Shown: one piece after another, positions 45,641 to 57,980 of the stretch
Layout: each line of letters begins with the position of its first letter
Position numbering within the stretch: the stretch's first letter is position 1
Source of the DNA: Rhytidiadelphus loreus
Taxonomy: Eukaryota > Streptophyta > Bryopsida > Hypnales > Hylocomiaceae
Length of the DNA stretch: 64,000 bases
Direction: 5' to 3'
NCBI GenBank assembly: GCA_947034895.1
Contig: OX344761.1
Coordinates: 34,546,863 to 34,610,862, forward strand
Made by a program: the position numbers and the translations under genes
Notes under the pieces: model-generated
Seen by the model: the letters and a program-made list of their open reading frames with translations, nothing else
Databases searched by the model: none
What the model was told of the DNA's origin: nothing

Positions 45641-46018
45641 TAGGCTCAGGGTTAAGTGGTCTTCTTCTCTTGCCTTTAGTTAAGGTTATAATTTGCGTAC
45701 TTCAAATTCTTGAAACCCTACTGCATTTCACAAAAACATTAGAGACTGACGATTTAAGGATTATTTGAAAGACTCAACGTACCAGTTTGGTCACCATAGG
45801 TAGCAAAAGAACTTTTTTTTGAGAAGGGCCTGCTTGGTTCTTTGAAAGCCATGTCATAAATCCTAACGACAATCTGACGATGGCGGGGTTAATATATTCC
45901 TGGTACATCCAGCATCAATTGTTGCAAAAAACTCAATTTTGATAAGGAGTCTGAAAAATCTCAAGTTCAGATCGAGTGATCGAGAGACCTGCCTCATCAA
46001 TCGAAGTTCGTGGAGCGA

Positions 46019-47314
46019 CTAGACTGTGGCTTCAAATTTCAATGAGGTTGAGTGACCATAAACAGAGTAGCCATTATCGTATTCAAAATTGCCTTGACAA
46101 TCTGGAAGCCAGTGGACAGATTGTTTGACCATATTATACATCAACGTCCTCATTACGCCGTTCTTGAAGGCTATGCCGGTGTTGTGTCCAATAGCTGACC
46201 ACATCCCATAGGTTTCATCGGTAGCAAAGTCCTCAAAAAGAGGCTGAGGAATTTGTGAAACTTCAAAACAAGTTCTTGCTGCCATATTGAACTGCCAGAT
46301 AGAGATGCACCTGGGATTTCGTCCTCGGACTTCGCCCACCAGGTATAAGGTTCCGCCACAATTTACCAAGAGAGTCATGCTCAAAGAATAGGGCACTTGT
46401 ATTTCAACCTTGTTCCAGACGTCTTGGTTCAAGTCGTAGGACCAGAGGTCACAAGGATCAAAACTGAGGACGTACATGATTTCGTTGCATATGGCAGAGG
46501 ACCAAACAATGTCGAGGAATGGAGGCATGAGTCCGAGTCTCTGCCAGCACTGCGTGGTCGAATCATAAACCTGCGAGCTCATTAGAAGGGGGTTATAGAT
46601 AACACATAATAAGCACATCCTTGTGAATATCTATGAGAGCAATGATATATGCTCAATTCACATAATAATGCAGGCAAAGTTTGTAGAGTATTATGGAGAA
46701 TCAACTTGGAAGCGTGAGTTGGAACATGTTTGTGCCTGCATTGCCATGGGACTCAAGAAAGTCTCCGGGGCGGAATCAGCAGCAACGAAAATCTTGTAGG
46801 CCGAAGTGCGGTTGTCGGTCACCATTGCCACCGCAAGAGGAACAATATAATACGGTAAACTAGGAAGCTTCCGCCAAGCCCTTGTCACGGGGTTGCACAC
46901 ACTGTATAGGCTTGGATCGCCGTCACTTTTGTGTGACCATACGAAGAACAAACCTCCTGAAGCTGCTTCAATGGAATGATATACGTCTCCGGTTGGAGAT
47001 TTCCAGTGAGGTAGGCACAATTGATCCAGGAACCGAAGGTCAAGATCATACCATTTATTTAAAGATTCATCGTACGCGACACAAAAAGTGTGTGCTCGTC
47101 GACAAACGAGCAGATATGCGGGATGAGGGCTGACCAGCATACACAGATTCCAAAAGCTTTGAGAAGACGGTAGAGCGGCCCATTTTTTGCACACACTGCG
47201 CAGCCTTACGAATGCAAGGACTGGCAAGAACGCCAACACCCTATCCTGCAGCTCCGGTGAAAGCTTATTCCATAAAGATGCTTCCTCACTCGCGATTTCG
47301 CCTTCATTACTCAT
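46019..47314 (-). CDS. F-box/kelch-type protein
   Basis: Two exons, 47314-46706 and 46570-46019, are separated by a 135-bp intron (donor CCAA|GTTGAT, acceptor CTCGCAG|GTTTAT, phase 0). Together they code for 386 aa ending in TAG. The start at 47314 is the first ATG of the frame. Residues about 14-58 form an F-box (LSPELQDRVLAFLP, SVCKKWAAL, FWNLC), which binds Skp1 in SCF ubiquitin ligases. The rest carries kelch-like repeats recognised by YDESLNKWYDL, CNPVTRAWRKLP, YDSTTQCWQRL and YDLNQDVWNKV. These would form a propeller for substrate binding. Architecture and length fit the plant F-box/kelch family. Substrate unknown. Reading frame and splice sites are intact, so the gene is probably functional. 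Confidence 0.9.
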
Positions 47315-48281
47315 GCTCTTTCCGGCAAGACTGTAAAAATGAAATGCTCTACACACTCACAAGTGCAAGAATAGATTGTCCTCCACCACTGGAAACGATG
47401 AAAGTAAGCCAATTTCGGATACTAAAATTCTCCATGCCCTCATAATCATTCTCTTCCTCTCACAATCACATTCGCTCGTGCATTCGATAAATACAACCAG
47501 AGTTCTTGCTTACTCTCCAACGAGTACCGATCCGTGCTACAAAACTAGTTACACTAACCAAATTTAGGTAAATAGATACGCTCCAGCCACTCCGTATTCA
47601 GGGACATAGCTTCTCAAGATTCACAGCTGCTAATTAAATAGTCACTGAAAAAACAGCCTAAAAGTCACTTCAACGTAGCATGACAAATTTCAAACTCTAG
47701 AATATTCTCTAAACCTAGATCAATCATGGTGCACTCTACAAAAGAAAAAGAAAAGAAACAACAGCGGATCGTCTTAGATGTCTCCTCCCGCTCGAACGAT
47801 TCAAATATTTTGAAAAGAAAGCAAAGCGAACAAAACAGAGATTTACGTAAGCAAAACTCAGGCGAATTTCACATCGCATACTGTATCCATTCTAACTGTG
47901 CGTTTCGATGTCAGCCAAATCCGCCACCGCGATCTGTTGAAGCATCCTAATGAAATCCTGCCTCCGGTGAAAGTCGGGCAAGTGATCAACCGACATCCAG
48001 AATCCTGCGTGAGCATGAAGAGATGCAAAATGATGGGAAGCGCTTCTTTGGTGGTGGGGAAGCTGAGAGGTCCCCTTCCATCTCATAGAGCGGCTTTACA
48101 TTTGGGTCCAAGCCAAGAAAAATAAAATAAAAATAAAAATAAATTATTGGCCAAAGACTGTTTGAAAATGGTTCAGTTTGAACAATGAGAGTGCTTGGAA
48201 TTGCTGATTTTCTTGGCTTTGTTTCCAAAGTAAAATTATCATTATAGATCAAGTGGTCATGGGGAAAAAATTAAAAGTGCT
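47315..48281. other. 5' flank of the F-box gene
   Basis: Less AT-rich than the repeats, as expected for promoter and leader sequence. Open frames on both strands (for example 47898-48125) have no recognisable features. No clear TATA box chosen. Confidence 0.4.
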
Positions 48282-49025
48282 TTAACCTAGGAACGCCGGG
48301 AACGCCATTTCCTGGCGTTTGGATGACCGTGCGGTGGTGAGCAGGGAGACTGGAAGCATTTTTTCATCCATTTTTTGCTTCTTGACCTTTCATAGAGGAT
48401 TATGAAGAGTACCTCAGTGAGTTGTAATTTTGTTAGTGTTTGTATTCACGTGAATCAAAAGTTAGTAAAAAAAATGGACCACAAAATATGCTATTTTCAA
48501 TGTATTTTGAGAAGTTGTTGCTCCTTGCTTTACATCTAAAATTTCTCCAAAAAAATGATAGTTTTTGAATTTTAGCCCAACTATTGAATTGAAGGTCATG
48601 TATTCTTGTTTCTACTCCAATTGGCATTTTGAAAAAATTCGTAATATTGAATATTTTATTGCAATTTGAACTTTGAATGTATTTTCAATGCCTATTGCAT
48701 TCTAATTATAGAATGATATGGGATTTGAGTTTCCACCATGATGTTTGTCACTATAATGTACACCCATGGTGAAATTTTCAGATTTTTTAAAATATTTTTT
48801 TATTTGATATGATTTTTCTTCACTTTTTCTTCAGAAATTATCAAAAAAATCAATTTTCCTCAAAAAAATCTAAATTTTTTGTGAAGTAAAGAAAACATGT
48901 AATTTCATCTCTGAAAAATAAATATAAAATTTTTCATGTATATCTAGTTCAAAAATGGCAACAAACTGAGAGATGGGCAATGAGGCCTAAAATCAGTGGT
49001 TATAGGTCCGTCCTTTAGGGGTTAA
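48282..49025 (+). mobile_element. TTAA element, family B copy B1
   Basis: 744 bp, left end TTAACCTAGGAACGCCGGG followed by a CGCCATTTCCTGGCG palindrome, right end GGTCCGTCCTTTAGGGGTTAA. AT-rich non-coding interior. Related fragment at 45021-45640. A poly-T tract lies at about 49037-49060, just outside. Confidence 0.75.
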
Positions 49026-49271
49026 AATGTGTCATTCACAATTTTTTTTTTTTTTTTTTTTTCTTTTTTTTTCAAGCTTTCATATCCAAGTGTCATATTT
49101 TATCCTTTAAAATAGTTTACTATGACTATTTTTTTGCTCCAAAAAATGACTCTTATAGACGATGATGACAACTAGAATTTATCATTTATAGACAAATCTA
49201 CCAACTTGTAGATGATTAAAAATATAATTTTTTCAAAAGCATGGCCTTGAGACCTGCTACTTATTACATAA

Positions 49272-49821
49272 GTAAGGTAAACCAGCCCATGACAGGCAAA
49301 CCACCCATGACAGACACCTACTGACCCCCCCCATTACAGTCATTTATCAATCTATGAGAGACTTTTTCTAAAAAATGGGGTTAAGATTGCATTGGGCTGA
49401 TTTGTAGTTGTTATCAAAGCCTTGGGGTACAGTCATGAAGTTATTAGTAACTGTCATGGACACTTATACCAATCTAGTCTAAATTGGTAGTAAAAAATAG
49501 TTTTTTTATTTCTTAATGTCATGTCCATGTTAGAAAGTCTTGTAGCCATCTTAGAAAATGCTATGATTGTTTTAGGAGGGAAGATGACCATCATGGAAAC
49601 ACTTTTTTGCTGATTTGGGGTAGTCTACAGGCTGTTTTCGGCTTACTGGACAGCACACTTCAAAAATTCACAAAAAATTCATATTTTGTCCAAAAATTAA
49701 AATTTCAGTTGCTTTCTTCATTTCCCACATGTGTCTTTGTATGAAAAAAAATTTGATTATTCTTGCTAATGGCAACAGACCACATCAGGCAATCTGCCTG
49801 TCATAGGCTGGTTTACCTTAC
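49272..49821. mobile_element. MITE with 26-bp inverted repeats
   Basis: GTAAGGTAAACCAGCCCATG at the left matches the complement of CATAGGCTGGTTTACCTTAC at the right with one mismatch. About 550 bp, non-coding. If TA is the target duplication the ends would be AGGTAAACC, again a Tc1/mariner-like reading, but the duplication is not unambiguous. Confidence 0.72.
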
Positions 49822-49861
49822 ATCCTGAAGGGCTAATAAGTCCTGACCTATAAGGGATTAA

Positions 49862-50238
49862 TGGCTTAGCCTTCCTATACGCAGGCAAATTCATATGTAC
49901 ATGCAGTTAAAACAATGTTGATAATTTAAGGACGGATCCAGACCCTTAATATTGGACCGCCAAAATTACAATATGGCTTGTAAAACGGCAATAAGGGAAG
50001 CTCAACGAGCACTGGGCCCTTGTCCCAGTCTGTCACCCTTCAGAAAATTCAAAAAAATCAGGGAAAGTTGGTAAGTCCGGCCTATTAAAAGACTGATACC
50101 ATTCTTGTGAATAGTCTCTATACCTGCTGGCTTGCGGTGAGTGGTTGAGAGCTTTGAGAGTAGACATTTTCAGATGCTTTGCACAATCCCTGTTGTTTAC
50201 TGTTGCTGAGTACTCCGATCTACGTCAAGTTTCTCATC
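49862..50238. other. no gene seen
   Basis: Unique sequence before the Gag-like remnant. The last 100 bases may be its leader. Just upstream, GGGATTAA at 49854-49861 resembles an eroded TTAA-element end. Confidence 0.35.
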
Positions 50239-52368
50239 ATGGCAACCTCACAGCGTTCTAACAATACTCAGGTTTTTTGGACTTACTTAGAAATATTGTA
50301 GGGATACTGTAGGGAGCTTGCTTTGTGTGTTTTATTTGTTTTTTGAGCTCCTTGTGATAGCAATAACAAGCGTATGAGGGCTGTAAACACCTGATGCATC
50401 CTCACTAACAATACATGCGTGTTTTGTTGCTGGGATGGGCACAAGTGAGGTCCCCTACCTCTTGGAGCGTTTTTGGCAAAAAAAACGACAACTTAGCTTC
50501 CCTTACTCCATTGATATGACACTCAAGGATTGAATGTTGGAAACTTGTTTGTGCTAATTTAGTCCTACTATACTTCACACATATGTTTTCACAAAGACTT
50601 TGGATTTGGCTTAGGAAAAAAATATAGATAAAGGAGTCATTATCCTACTTTATCATTGGATATTTTGTTCTGAAAAAAATGAGATGAGAAATTTACTCAT
50701 ATGTCATACAGATGGACAAGGACTGGATTAGTCTTGATGAGAACTTCCATATGATTTACTACTATTTGATTTGTATGCTACTAGGCAAAACACTAAAGGA
50801 TAGGAAAAGCACAGATTTGCGCCTAGTTTTGAGATGTTCCAGAAAAGATCTTTTTTTGCATTTTATCCATTGTAAGTTAGTGAGACTTACTCGTTAATCT
50901 GTTCACTTCCTGTCATTTGGCATAACAAGTATTGACGCTGGCTTTGAGTTTTGCATTCAGGTGCCCAAATCGGGACCTACTTAGCACCATGACTTGATTC
51001 TACGCGGATACAATGAACCACTACCTCCTCCTATTCCTGGAGTACAGGCTACATTGGCAGCGATGAATCCTGACAAAATACACAAATACATTCAAGAGTC
51101 TGATCTCTCTGCGATCAACTCTATGACCAATGATGGTGAGCCGGCTTTACTACTCACTGTTCTGGACTTCTCACAGTGGACTCGTATTTTTGAGTGTGCA
51201 AACACAGATCAACCCAAAGCTATGGTTCGTTTATATGAGCTGCATGGGTTACTGCACCAAATCTTGACAGATGACGAAACTGATCTTGCTGAAGCCAAGA
51301 AAAATACTACTGTCATTGAGGTGGCTATACGACACGCCAATAACCAGGCTGAAGATTGCAGCTCTGGTTCCCAACTAATCATACCTGAATCAGGTACCTT
51401 TATTCATCCCTTCCTGGTAAATCTTTCCATCGACGACGCTCACAAAGCTGCGCTGGAAGACTTCTAGGAGTCTATTCTATCGACACAGATAGAGAAGGAG
51501 CAAGAGACACTGGTCGCATCTGGACGTCATCTAGCGGTTCCGTTTGTACCTCAACGAACCCTCGAAGATCAAATGCCAGCAAAGGATCATCGTGTCTGGG
51601 TTACTGGTAACGTCAACTCCCTTGCACCCATACTTGTTTCAACTTGGCGCATTTGGGGTGGACTGCACAAAACGGACCTAGATGAGTGTAAGGATGCCGC
51701 CTTGCACGGTAGGAAACCTATTTCCAATGGACAGAACTTGAATAATGCCTTTCCACTCTACACGTATGATCACAGTAAGTGCTCTGTTAGCATTGTGAAA
51801 TTACACGTGAAGCTAGAAGTTCCAACAGCTAACGACCGCAGAGAGAAGCACCTGCAGGAAATGTGGAATGTCCACAGACCCTATTTACGATGAGCTTGTC
51901 ATCCAAAATCCAGTAACGGATGCAATGGATCCTTCATCTGGTGGAACCGCGCGTGTTGGTATATGATTAATCACTTGGAAAAATTCTTCCAAGATGATAA
52001 TTTTCCCTCTTTGAAAGCAAAGTTTATTGCTTTCTTAATATGGATGCATGGTGCAGCACGTACTGCTCTAAGATGCCAGATTGCTTTTGCACAGGTAAGG
52101 ACCTCGATGTGCGCAGGTGCTGTTGAATTTGCGGCCAATCCATCTGGGAAGACCCTTGCCGATTAAACAGATCTGCCTGGTCCTCGATAGATCGAGCGAA
52201 TGCTTAAGCCTGTTGCTTTTTCAATTGCGAATCCAGGGACTCCAAGTCATGCACCTCCCTCAAAACGACAAAAGATAAACCTGAACACACCTCCGAATTC
52301 CAATCGCCAACCCAGCCCTGGCGGATACAACCGTGGAAGAGGAGGAGGGGGCATTCACGGGGCTAAAA
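50239..52368 (+). pseudogene. decayed Gag-like or unrecognised gene with RGG tail
   Basis: A possible first exon (ATG at 50239, MATSQRSNNTQ) ends at a GT (50272). A long frame begins after CATTCAG at 50961. It reads as protein to about 51880 but has TAG stops at 50982-50984 and 51465-51467. Near 51880 the frame shifts (DPIYDELVIQNPVTDAMD in the new frame). Further on come INHLEKFFQDDNFPSLKAKF and, near the end, PPSKRQKINLNTPP and GGYNRGRGGGGIHG. The last is a basic RGG-type tail of the kind found at Gag C-termini. No reverse transcriptase follows. I recognise no family; a retroelement Gag or a host RNA-binding gene are both possible. The frame is cut by a TTAA element at 52369. Confidence 0.45.
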
Positions 52369-53301
52369 TTAACCCTTAAAGGACTGTCACTATACTTTCA
52401 CCAAAAACGCTCCAAAACTGCCATTTCTAGTACAACTACCAAAATTTTGAAAGAAAACTTTTTTTGACATATCTAACCGTAGGATCTTGTATTATTTAGT
52501 ATCAAAAACATGTGGTAAAAATTTCAGACATTTTCACCCGATGGATTGCAAGATATAAGAATTCAAATTAACTAAAATCATTTTTTTGACCCTGCAAAAA
52601 GCAGGGCAGCTGCACTTCACAAGCTCACATTTCTATGAAAAAATGACCTAAATGGTGGTGCTTCTTTGGATTTTATTTCCTAGACAAGTTGGCCACATGC
52701 TTGAAAATTTTCAGATCATTTGGAATAGTACAACATATAGGAAAAAAATAGTAAGTAGGTAGTAGTAGAGAATGATTAAAAATACGAAATTATTCACAAT
52801 TTAAATATGGAATTGAAAATTTCCAATCCCAATGATCAAAATGTTTTAGTAATGTATCTACATCCTACGATTCTATTTTTGTCCAAAAATATTGAAAATT
52901 GGATAAGATAAAGGATTTCAAAGTTTATTTTAGAGTAGGAAATCCAAAACTGTCCGCAAACAAAAAATCCTCATAACTTTTGACTCATTGATCAAAATGG
53001 AATGATTCAAAGTTTTTTGTGCATATAAAACTCTAGAAAATCAATTCCAAATTTTTGTTTCTGAAAAAAGTGATTTTTTTTTATCTGCCCGAACTGCCCG
53101 GTTGGGAAAAAAAGTAACATATTAGGCTATAACTTTTGACTCGTATTTCCAAATGTCATGAAATTTGGTGCATATGAAAGATCTTCCTCGCCCCCACATT
53201 CTAGTAAAATTTCAGCCCCAAATATGAAAATCTCCGCTCGTAGGTACTTGCCCAAAATTTCTATACAGCCAAAAAACACAGTCCAGTCCTTTAGGGGTTA
53301 A
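52369..53301 (-). mobile_element. TTAA-flanked element, family A copy A3
   Basis: 933 bp, left end TTAACCCTTAAAGGACTG, right end CAGTCCTTTAGGGGTTAA. It is reversed relative to A1: the AAAACGCTCCAAAACTGCC block lies at the left. It carries AAGTTGGCCACATGCTTGAA and CAAAATGGAATGATTCAAAG, the complements of A1 landmarks. It sits immediately after the RGG tail of the decayed Gag-like frame. Confidence 0.82.
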
Positions 53302-54196
53302 GGTATCCTCTTCAAAAAACTTATAGAGGATTTATTATTGAACTCGATTTTTACATTTCTTCAAAATAAGAAGTTCCACATAGTTTGGTTTATTTGCTAG
53401 AATAATCTCAAAGTTGGGAATATTGTATATTAATTTCATCTTATAACACTTAACGATTCAGTTTTTCCTTCTATCTTGTACGTACTTCTACATATCATTT
53501 TTTGCAAGAATGAAAATCAAGTGTTTTCTTTTTGAAATTTTTCCCCCTTGACTATCAACTCAATTTTTCAACATATAAAATAATAAATTCAAATTTATAG
53601 TGCAAAATTTTTTAAGTTAAAAAGATTCAAAGTTTTATAATCTAGTAATGGATGGTGGCAAACATTAGGGGAGATTTCAACTACTTGGGAGACTGTTTCA
53701 GGGTTGTTCCCATTGCTGGGAACCAACCCTATACAGTCAGAATATAATAATATTAAAATAATAATAATTTAAAAGAATTTAAATTTAAAATAATAATATA
53801 TATTTTTTATAATGAAAAAATTAAATTTTTTTTATTAAAAATATATTAAAAAATTATATTTGACGTGGCCATCTCCTAGCCATGTCAGATCAGCGTTCCC
53901 ACACTGTTTCCACAACATTCCCGCAGTTCCCGTAGTCCGGAAACTCATAGTCTCTTAAAATGCATAAATCTTCCCTAATGTTCTTTTGCATTCTTCATTT
54001 TCAACAAAAATATCTTGCAATTTATGCAGTCAAAGATTTTGGAGCTTTTTCCACATATTTTATACTAGTCTAGTCCAAGATCCTATGATTAGATATGTAA
54101 AATAAACAAATTTTAACATTTTTTTGCTCTTGGCAATAGAAATGGCAATATTGAGTGTGTTTTGATGAAAAAAGACCTTGATACTTGAGGGATTAA
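53302..54196 (+). mobile_element. right half of a family C element, interrupted by a MITE
   Basis: Colinear with the right 60% of 62525-63464. Shared landmarks are ATCTTCTTG-like, TTTGGTTTATTTGCTAGAA, TTTTCCTTCTATCT, AGTGCAAAATTTTTTAAG, ATATCTTGCAATTTATGC and CAAGATCCTATGATTAGA. It ends GGGATTAA at 54196. It is split by the F2 MITE (53662-53981). The left part is missing; the A3 element abuts instead. Confidence 0.7.
53662..53981. mobile_element. MITE family F copy F2
   Basis: 320 bp with ends ACATTAGGGGAGATTT and AAATCTTCCCTAATGT. Contains GGGTTGTTCCCATTGCTGGG and GTGGCCATCTCCTAGCCATG, as in F1 but in reverse order. It is inserted within a family C element, so it is younger than that copy. 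Confidence 0.75.
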
Positions 54197-54419
54197 CCCT
54201 TAAATGCTTGACGTCCATATTCTAGACGTTGAACAAGGGCTTGGAGGTATTATTTCATCCAACTAACTTCTCATTCATCCAATGTAACACTTGAATCTTG
54301 AAAAGACAACCTTCCTTAATGACCAATTTTATGAAATTGCAGTAAATGATATTTGTGTAGAAAGATATAAGCAAAAATGTGCCAAAATTTGAAAAAGGAT
54401 CAAGGCGTTAAGGGGTTAA
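54193..54419 (+). mobile_element. short TTAA MITE, family G copy G1
   Basis: 227 bp from TTAACCCTTAAATGC to GGCGTTAAGGGGTTAA. Colinear with 58392-58603 (TATTCTAGACG/TATTCTGGATG, TCTCATTCATCCA, TTGAATCTT, GTGCCAAAATTTGAAAAAGG). Its left TTAA is the right TTAA of the preceding family C fragment. Confidence 0.78.
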
Positions 54420-55236
54420 TAATTGAGTACAATTTATCTTATTATTCATTACCACTTCAAGTATATTGTAGACGTTGTGCTCAATTTCTTCAATAGCAAT
54501 TTCAGTATTTAATCCAATTTGGAGTGTTAATTTTTGGATAGATGAACTAACTATCATTCAAAGACCACACTGTGCGTTTCAAAATTAAATCTATTTTGAA
54601 TTCAGGAATAAAGAAATTTATTTATCCACATTTACAACTGTATATTTACCAAGACACTTGCTTGACAAGTAAGGCCAGCACTTCTCAAGAATTACCAACC
54701 CGTCTACTTTCTACTTTGTATCTACTGTGCTCATGTATCATGCTAGGTCCACACTAGCCATAGCAACCGGTTGAGAATGGATGAAGAAGAAAACTGTTTC
54801 TTTGTAGAATTGGAGGACAAGAAACTGTGCTCAAAGTGACCTATAGTGTGCAACTAACGTAATCTCTCCACCACTCAAGTTTGGAGACTCCGTTTTGAAA
54901 GACTTTCAGCTTGAAACGGAAGTGAAATCGATTGTGACAACTCAACATGACTACTCTTAAAACAAGTAAAAGCCCCCACTTGTAAAACGCCATGGGTGTC
55001 AATTGTACGGCTGTGCCAGAGTGACCCGGCTTCAGGAAGGAATTGCTAAGTTGCCAATAGAACCAAGTCTTCGTAAATATGACAGAAATCGTAAAACTAA
55101 GAGCTTGAAGATTGCTGCCAATGATGAACTCTTCAATTTGTTCACACCAGGGCAATGGTGTTCTCGTATAATTAATGTAGGGCAAGAGTGAGTTTTTCCA
55201 AGTGACTGTACGATGAATCGATCGATCCACTATTAA
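54420..55236. other. 3' flank of the protease-like gene
   Basis: No convincing gene. The open frame at 54841-55230 (minus strand) lies directly downstream of the protease-like stop codon and may be 3' UTR. Confidence 0.35.
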
Positions 55237-57980
55237 CTAGAGTTCCTCAAGGAAGGAGTAGACATTGTAGGCAGAACAAAAATCAATTCGGGATGGGTGT
55301 CCGGGAATCGTTTGGCCGGTAATAACACCGGCCCAGAGCCCGTCTGCTCGCGCCAATAAGCCTCCGCTGAATCCAGCCGCGGTCGTAATGGAACCTCCTA
55401 ATCGGCCTTTGGTGAAGTCCACCATTACAATCTCCATGTTGCCTGCTTCTGTAATTTTTCCAGGTCGGACCCTAATATCTGCTATTTTGCCTACTTCCGA
55501 CTCCCAGGGCTCCTCATACCTGCACAAAATAACAGTTGGGAATCTGCATATTAAAACGCATGAACCTTGTTATATACGAGCTGATGACACCCCACACACA
55601 CCGACCCCTCCTCCAGAAACATAAAAGTTGGACTGCGGCAATTTATATTTTTCTACTATGTCTAACTCATGAGGAAGACTTCTGAAATAGTCACCCGAAG
55701 ACGTAGACTTGATCTCCTCGCTCAGCGTCCACGGACATCCGATGTGGAAGGCTAGCGTGACCAGCGACCATATTCAGGAAGGCTAGCGCGAAAGTATTCT
55801 GCCAAGCGCGGACGCTGAAGAAAGCAAGGCCAAATGCAGTGCTTGTTAGCATGAGCTTTGCCACTTGGATTTCCCCTTTCCTGTCTTTTATGACCACCTC
55901 CCATCGGCCCTCCACAGTGTTCACGCTCGTCACCCAGGCATTCTTGCGATTCGTGGAGTCAGAGCCGGGTATGAAAAGAACAGCTGTTCCTAGAACAGCC
56001 CCGGTCTCCCGGTCAAGTACCATACCGCAATAATTTCGAACATTCAACCATACCAGGTCCTGCATAAAAATTTCAAATTACGAGTTCAATAAGTTCTTTG
56101 TTGTCGAACTTGAGCAAGTTAGTTCAATGGCCCATCAGTATCACCAATCTCACTTAGAACTGGCTACTTGTATTGACCACCACTCCGTGATGAAGGTCGA
56201 AAGCGCTCACCTCTGGAGATACAACATGGCGACATCGTTCCGCTCCGTGGGTCTCCGGCAAACCGGTGGTCACCGGAGTCGCATCCTTGAGCCCACATGG
56301 CATGGTCAGCTGATGAAAAAGAATAATTATCGATAAAATCCATGGGTACAAAGGTTCTTTTTCGGTATTCTAAGGGATTAGAGTGATTAGTTTCCTAATA
56401 TAAAATCGAATGATTCCCAACTTGTAACTAAAAGTCTCAGGATGTCAATTTCGTTAAATTGGCGCGGTTATGGGTGCCATAAATTGTGACATTCATCTAC
56501 ACAAAGCTCCAAAAACTGAGACTAATATATATTTACGTTTCAGGCTGCACACCCTGAGAAGGGCCAACATCGTGGAATTCCGCCAATTTAACGGAATTGA
56601 AGTTTCAGGGACCTACCTGGATTCTTTGCCGCTCCTCCATGCGCTTTCTTAAATATACCTGGCGACCAATCGATGAGAATTTGTAATTGGAACGAATTTC
56701 ACGGACTGATCCATCCTCTGACCCGAAAGAGTTGTCGGAACTCCTCGAATCTTCTCCAACCGAAGGCGGTGGTAACTCATTGAGATCAAGAAATTGAGAA
56801 GGAATTGGAATGCGAAAAGGCTGAGGCTGAGGAGGATTGCGAGACGTTGAAGAGAGTCCAGCTGATTGCAATCTTGGCTCGCTGAAATTGTAACTGATAC
56901 GTGGAACTGTAGGCACAGGTATTTTCCGAGTGTCAAAAATCTGTCCTAAGCCTGTATTCGGCAACAAGTCATCAACGCCGGACGCATGGGACGCTGAGCC
57001 TTCAGCAAATATGGGCTCCGGGGGTTGGAAATGTACATATTTTGTTCTGGTCCTTTTCTCCTCATCCTATAATCAATAAAATATTCACAAGTTAGCCCAA
57101 TCAACAGCTAATTATACATGTCAAATGGAAAATTTACAGAAACTTTGCACCACGAATCACAATGTACTCATTGACAATGACTTTCGCTAATCTCAAATAT
57201 TTGCCCATGGCGGTGTCTGGCTCTATGACTTTCGCAAAGTTAATGAGCTCAACATAACTCATAATTGGCTTATCGTGATAGTAAAGGGACTAATACAATT
57301 GCGTGCATAGAATTTCTGACTATGATCATTTCAGGCATAATTCTACGGCAGCTCAAGGGGGTAAACTTCTGGGGACAGCAGAGAATTCTTACAGATCTAG
57401 ATGAATCGCGGAGACGTTTGATAGGAGGGCCTCCGAGTCCGCATTCGTTGTCGCCCTCAGTGAAGTTTGAGGTTTGCTGGAGTGTGCAAGTATAAGTTGT
57501 TGAATTTGAGTGAGAACCATCATATACTCTACTCGAACAAGGATTGCTTGTAGCCGCTGAAGTAGAATAAACCAACTGGTTCTTTCCCCATCCAGATTCA
57601 TTTACGGTGAGGCCACTAGATTCTATGTAATGATATTTTCCCGAGGCTTCCTCTAAATTATTATTATTATCTATTGCAATATTAAAGGATCCAGTTGACT
57701 CTTCTGCATTCACAAACCGGCGGCTGTAAGTAGAACCAAAGCTTGAGGATTGGTTATCATCCCATTCTTGAACTGCACCAAACTTGTCCTTTGGAAGAAG
57801 GTTGATTGCTCCAAACCTGTCAATCACGACCGGCAGCTTATGTAAGCCGTCTGCGGGGTACTTCTGGATACTGCTAAATGGCGGTCTCTGAGGATTGCTG
57901 TCTGGAACCTTCAAAACACTGGTTGGAAGCTCCTGGTTGGCTGCCGATAAAACTCGTTTCCCCTTGTCCTGGTCATCCAT
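55237..57980 (-). CDS. Deg/trypsin-like pseudoprotease with EAR motif
   Basis: Six exons fit together: 57980-57393, 57268-57138, about 57052-56617, 56309-56211, 56059-55695 and 55519-55237. They give 633 aa with one uncertain acceptor (exon 3 could also start at 57066 if exon 2 ended elsewhere). Donors such as TCT|GTAAGA, CAG|GTAGGT and GAG|GTGAGC are good. The N-terminal half is Ser/Asn-rich and likely disordered. Residues 329-336, DLNELPPP, form a DLN-type EAR motif known to recruit TOPLESS-family corepressors. Residues about 419-633 resemble a trypsin/Deg fold, with serine retained in GFSGG (589-593). But the expected catalytic histidine region reads VTSVNTVEG and no catalytic aspartate is evident. 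It is probably a non-catalytic scaffold, perhaps nuclear. Family name unknown to me. Confidence 0.75.

Noticed and set aside
47986..48252. Minus-strand open frame upstream of the F-box gene as an extra exon
   Set aside because: No consistent splice join to the F-box start and low-complexity content; more likely promoter or leader sequence.
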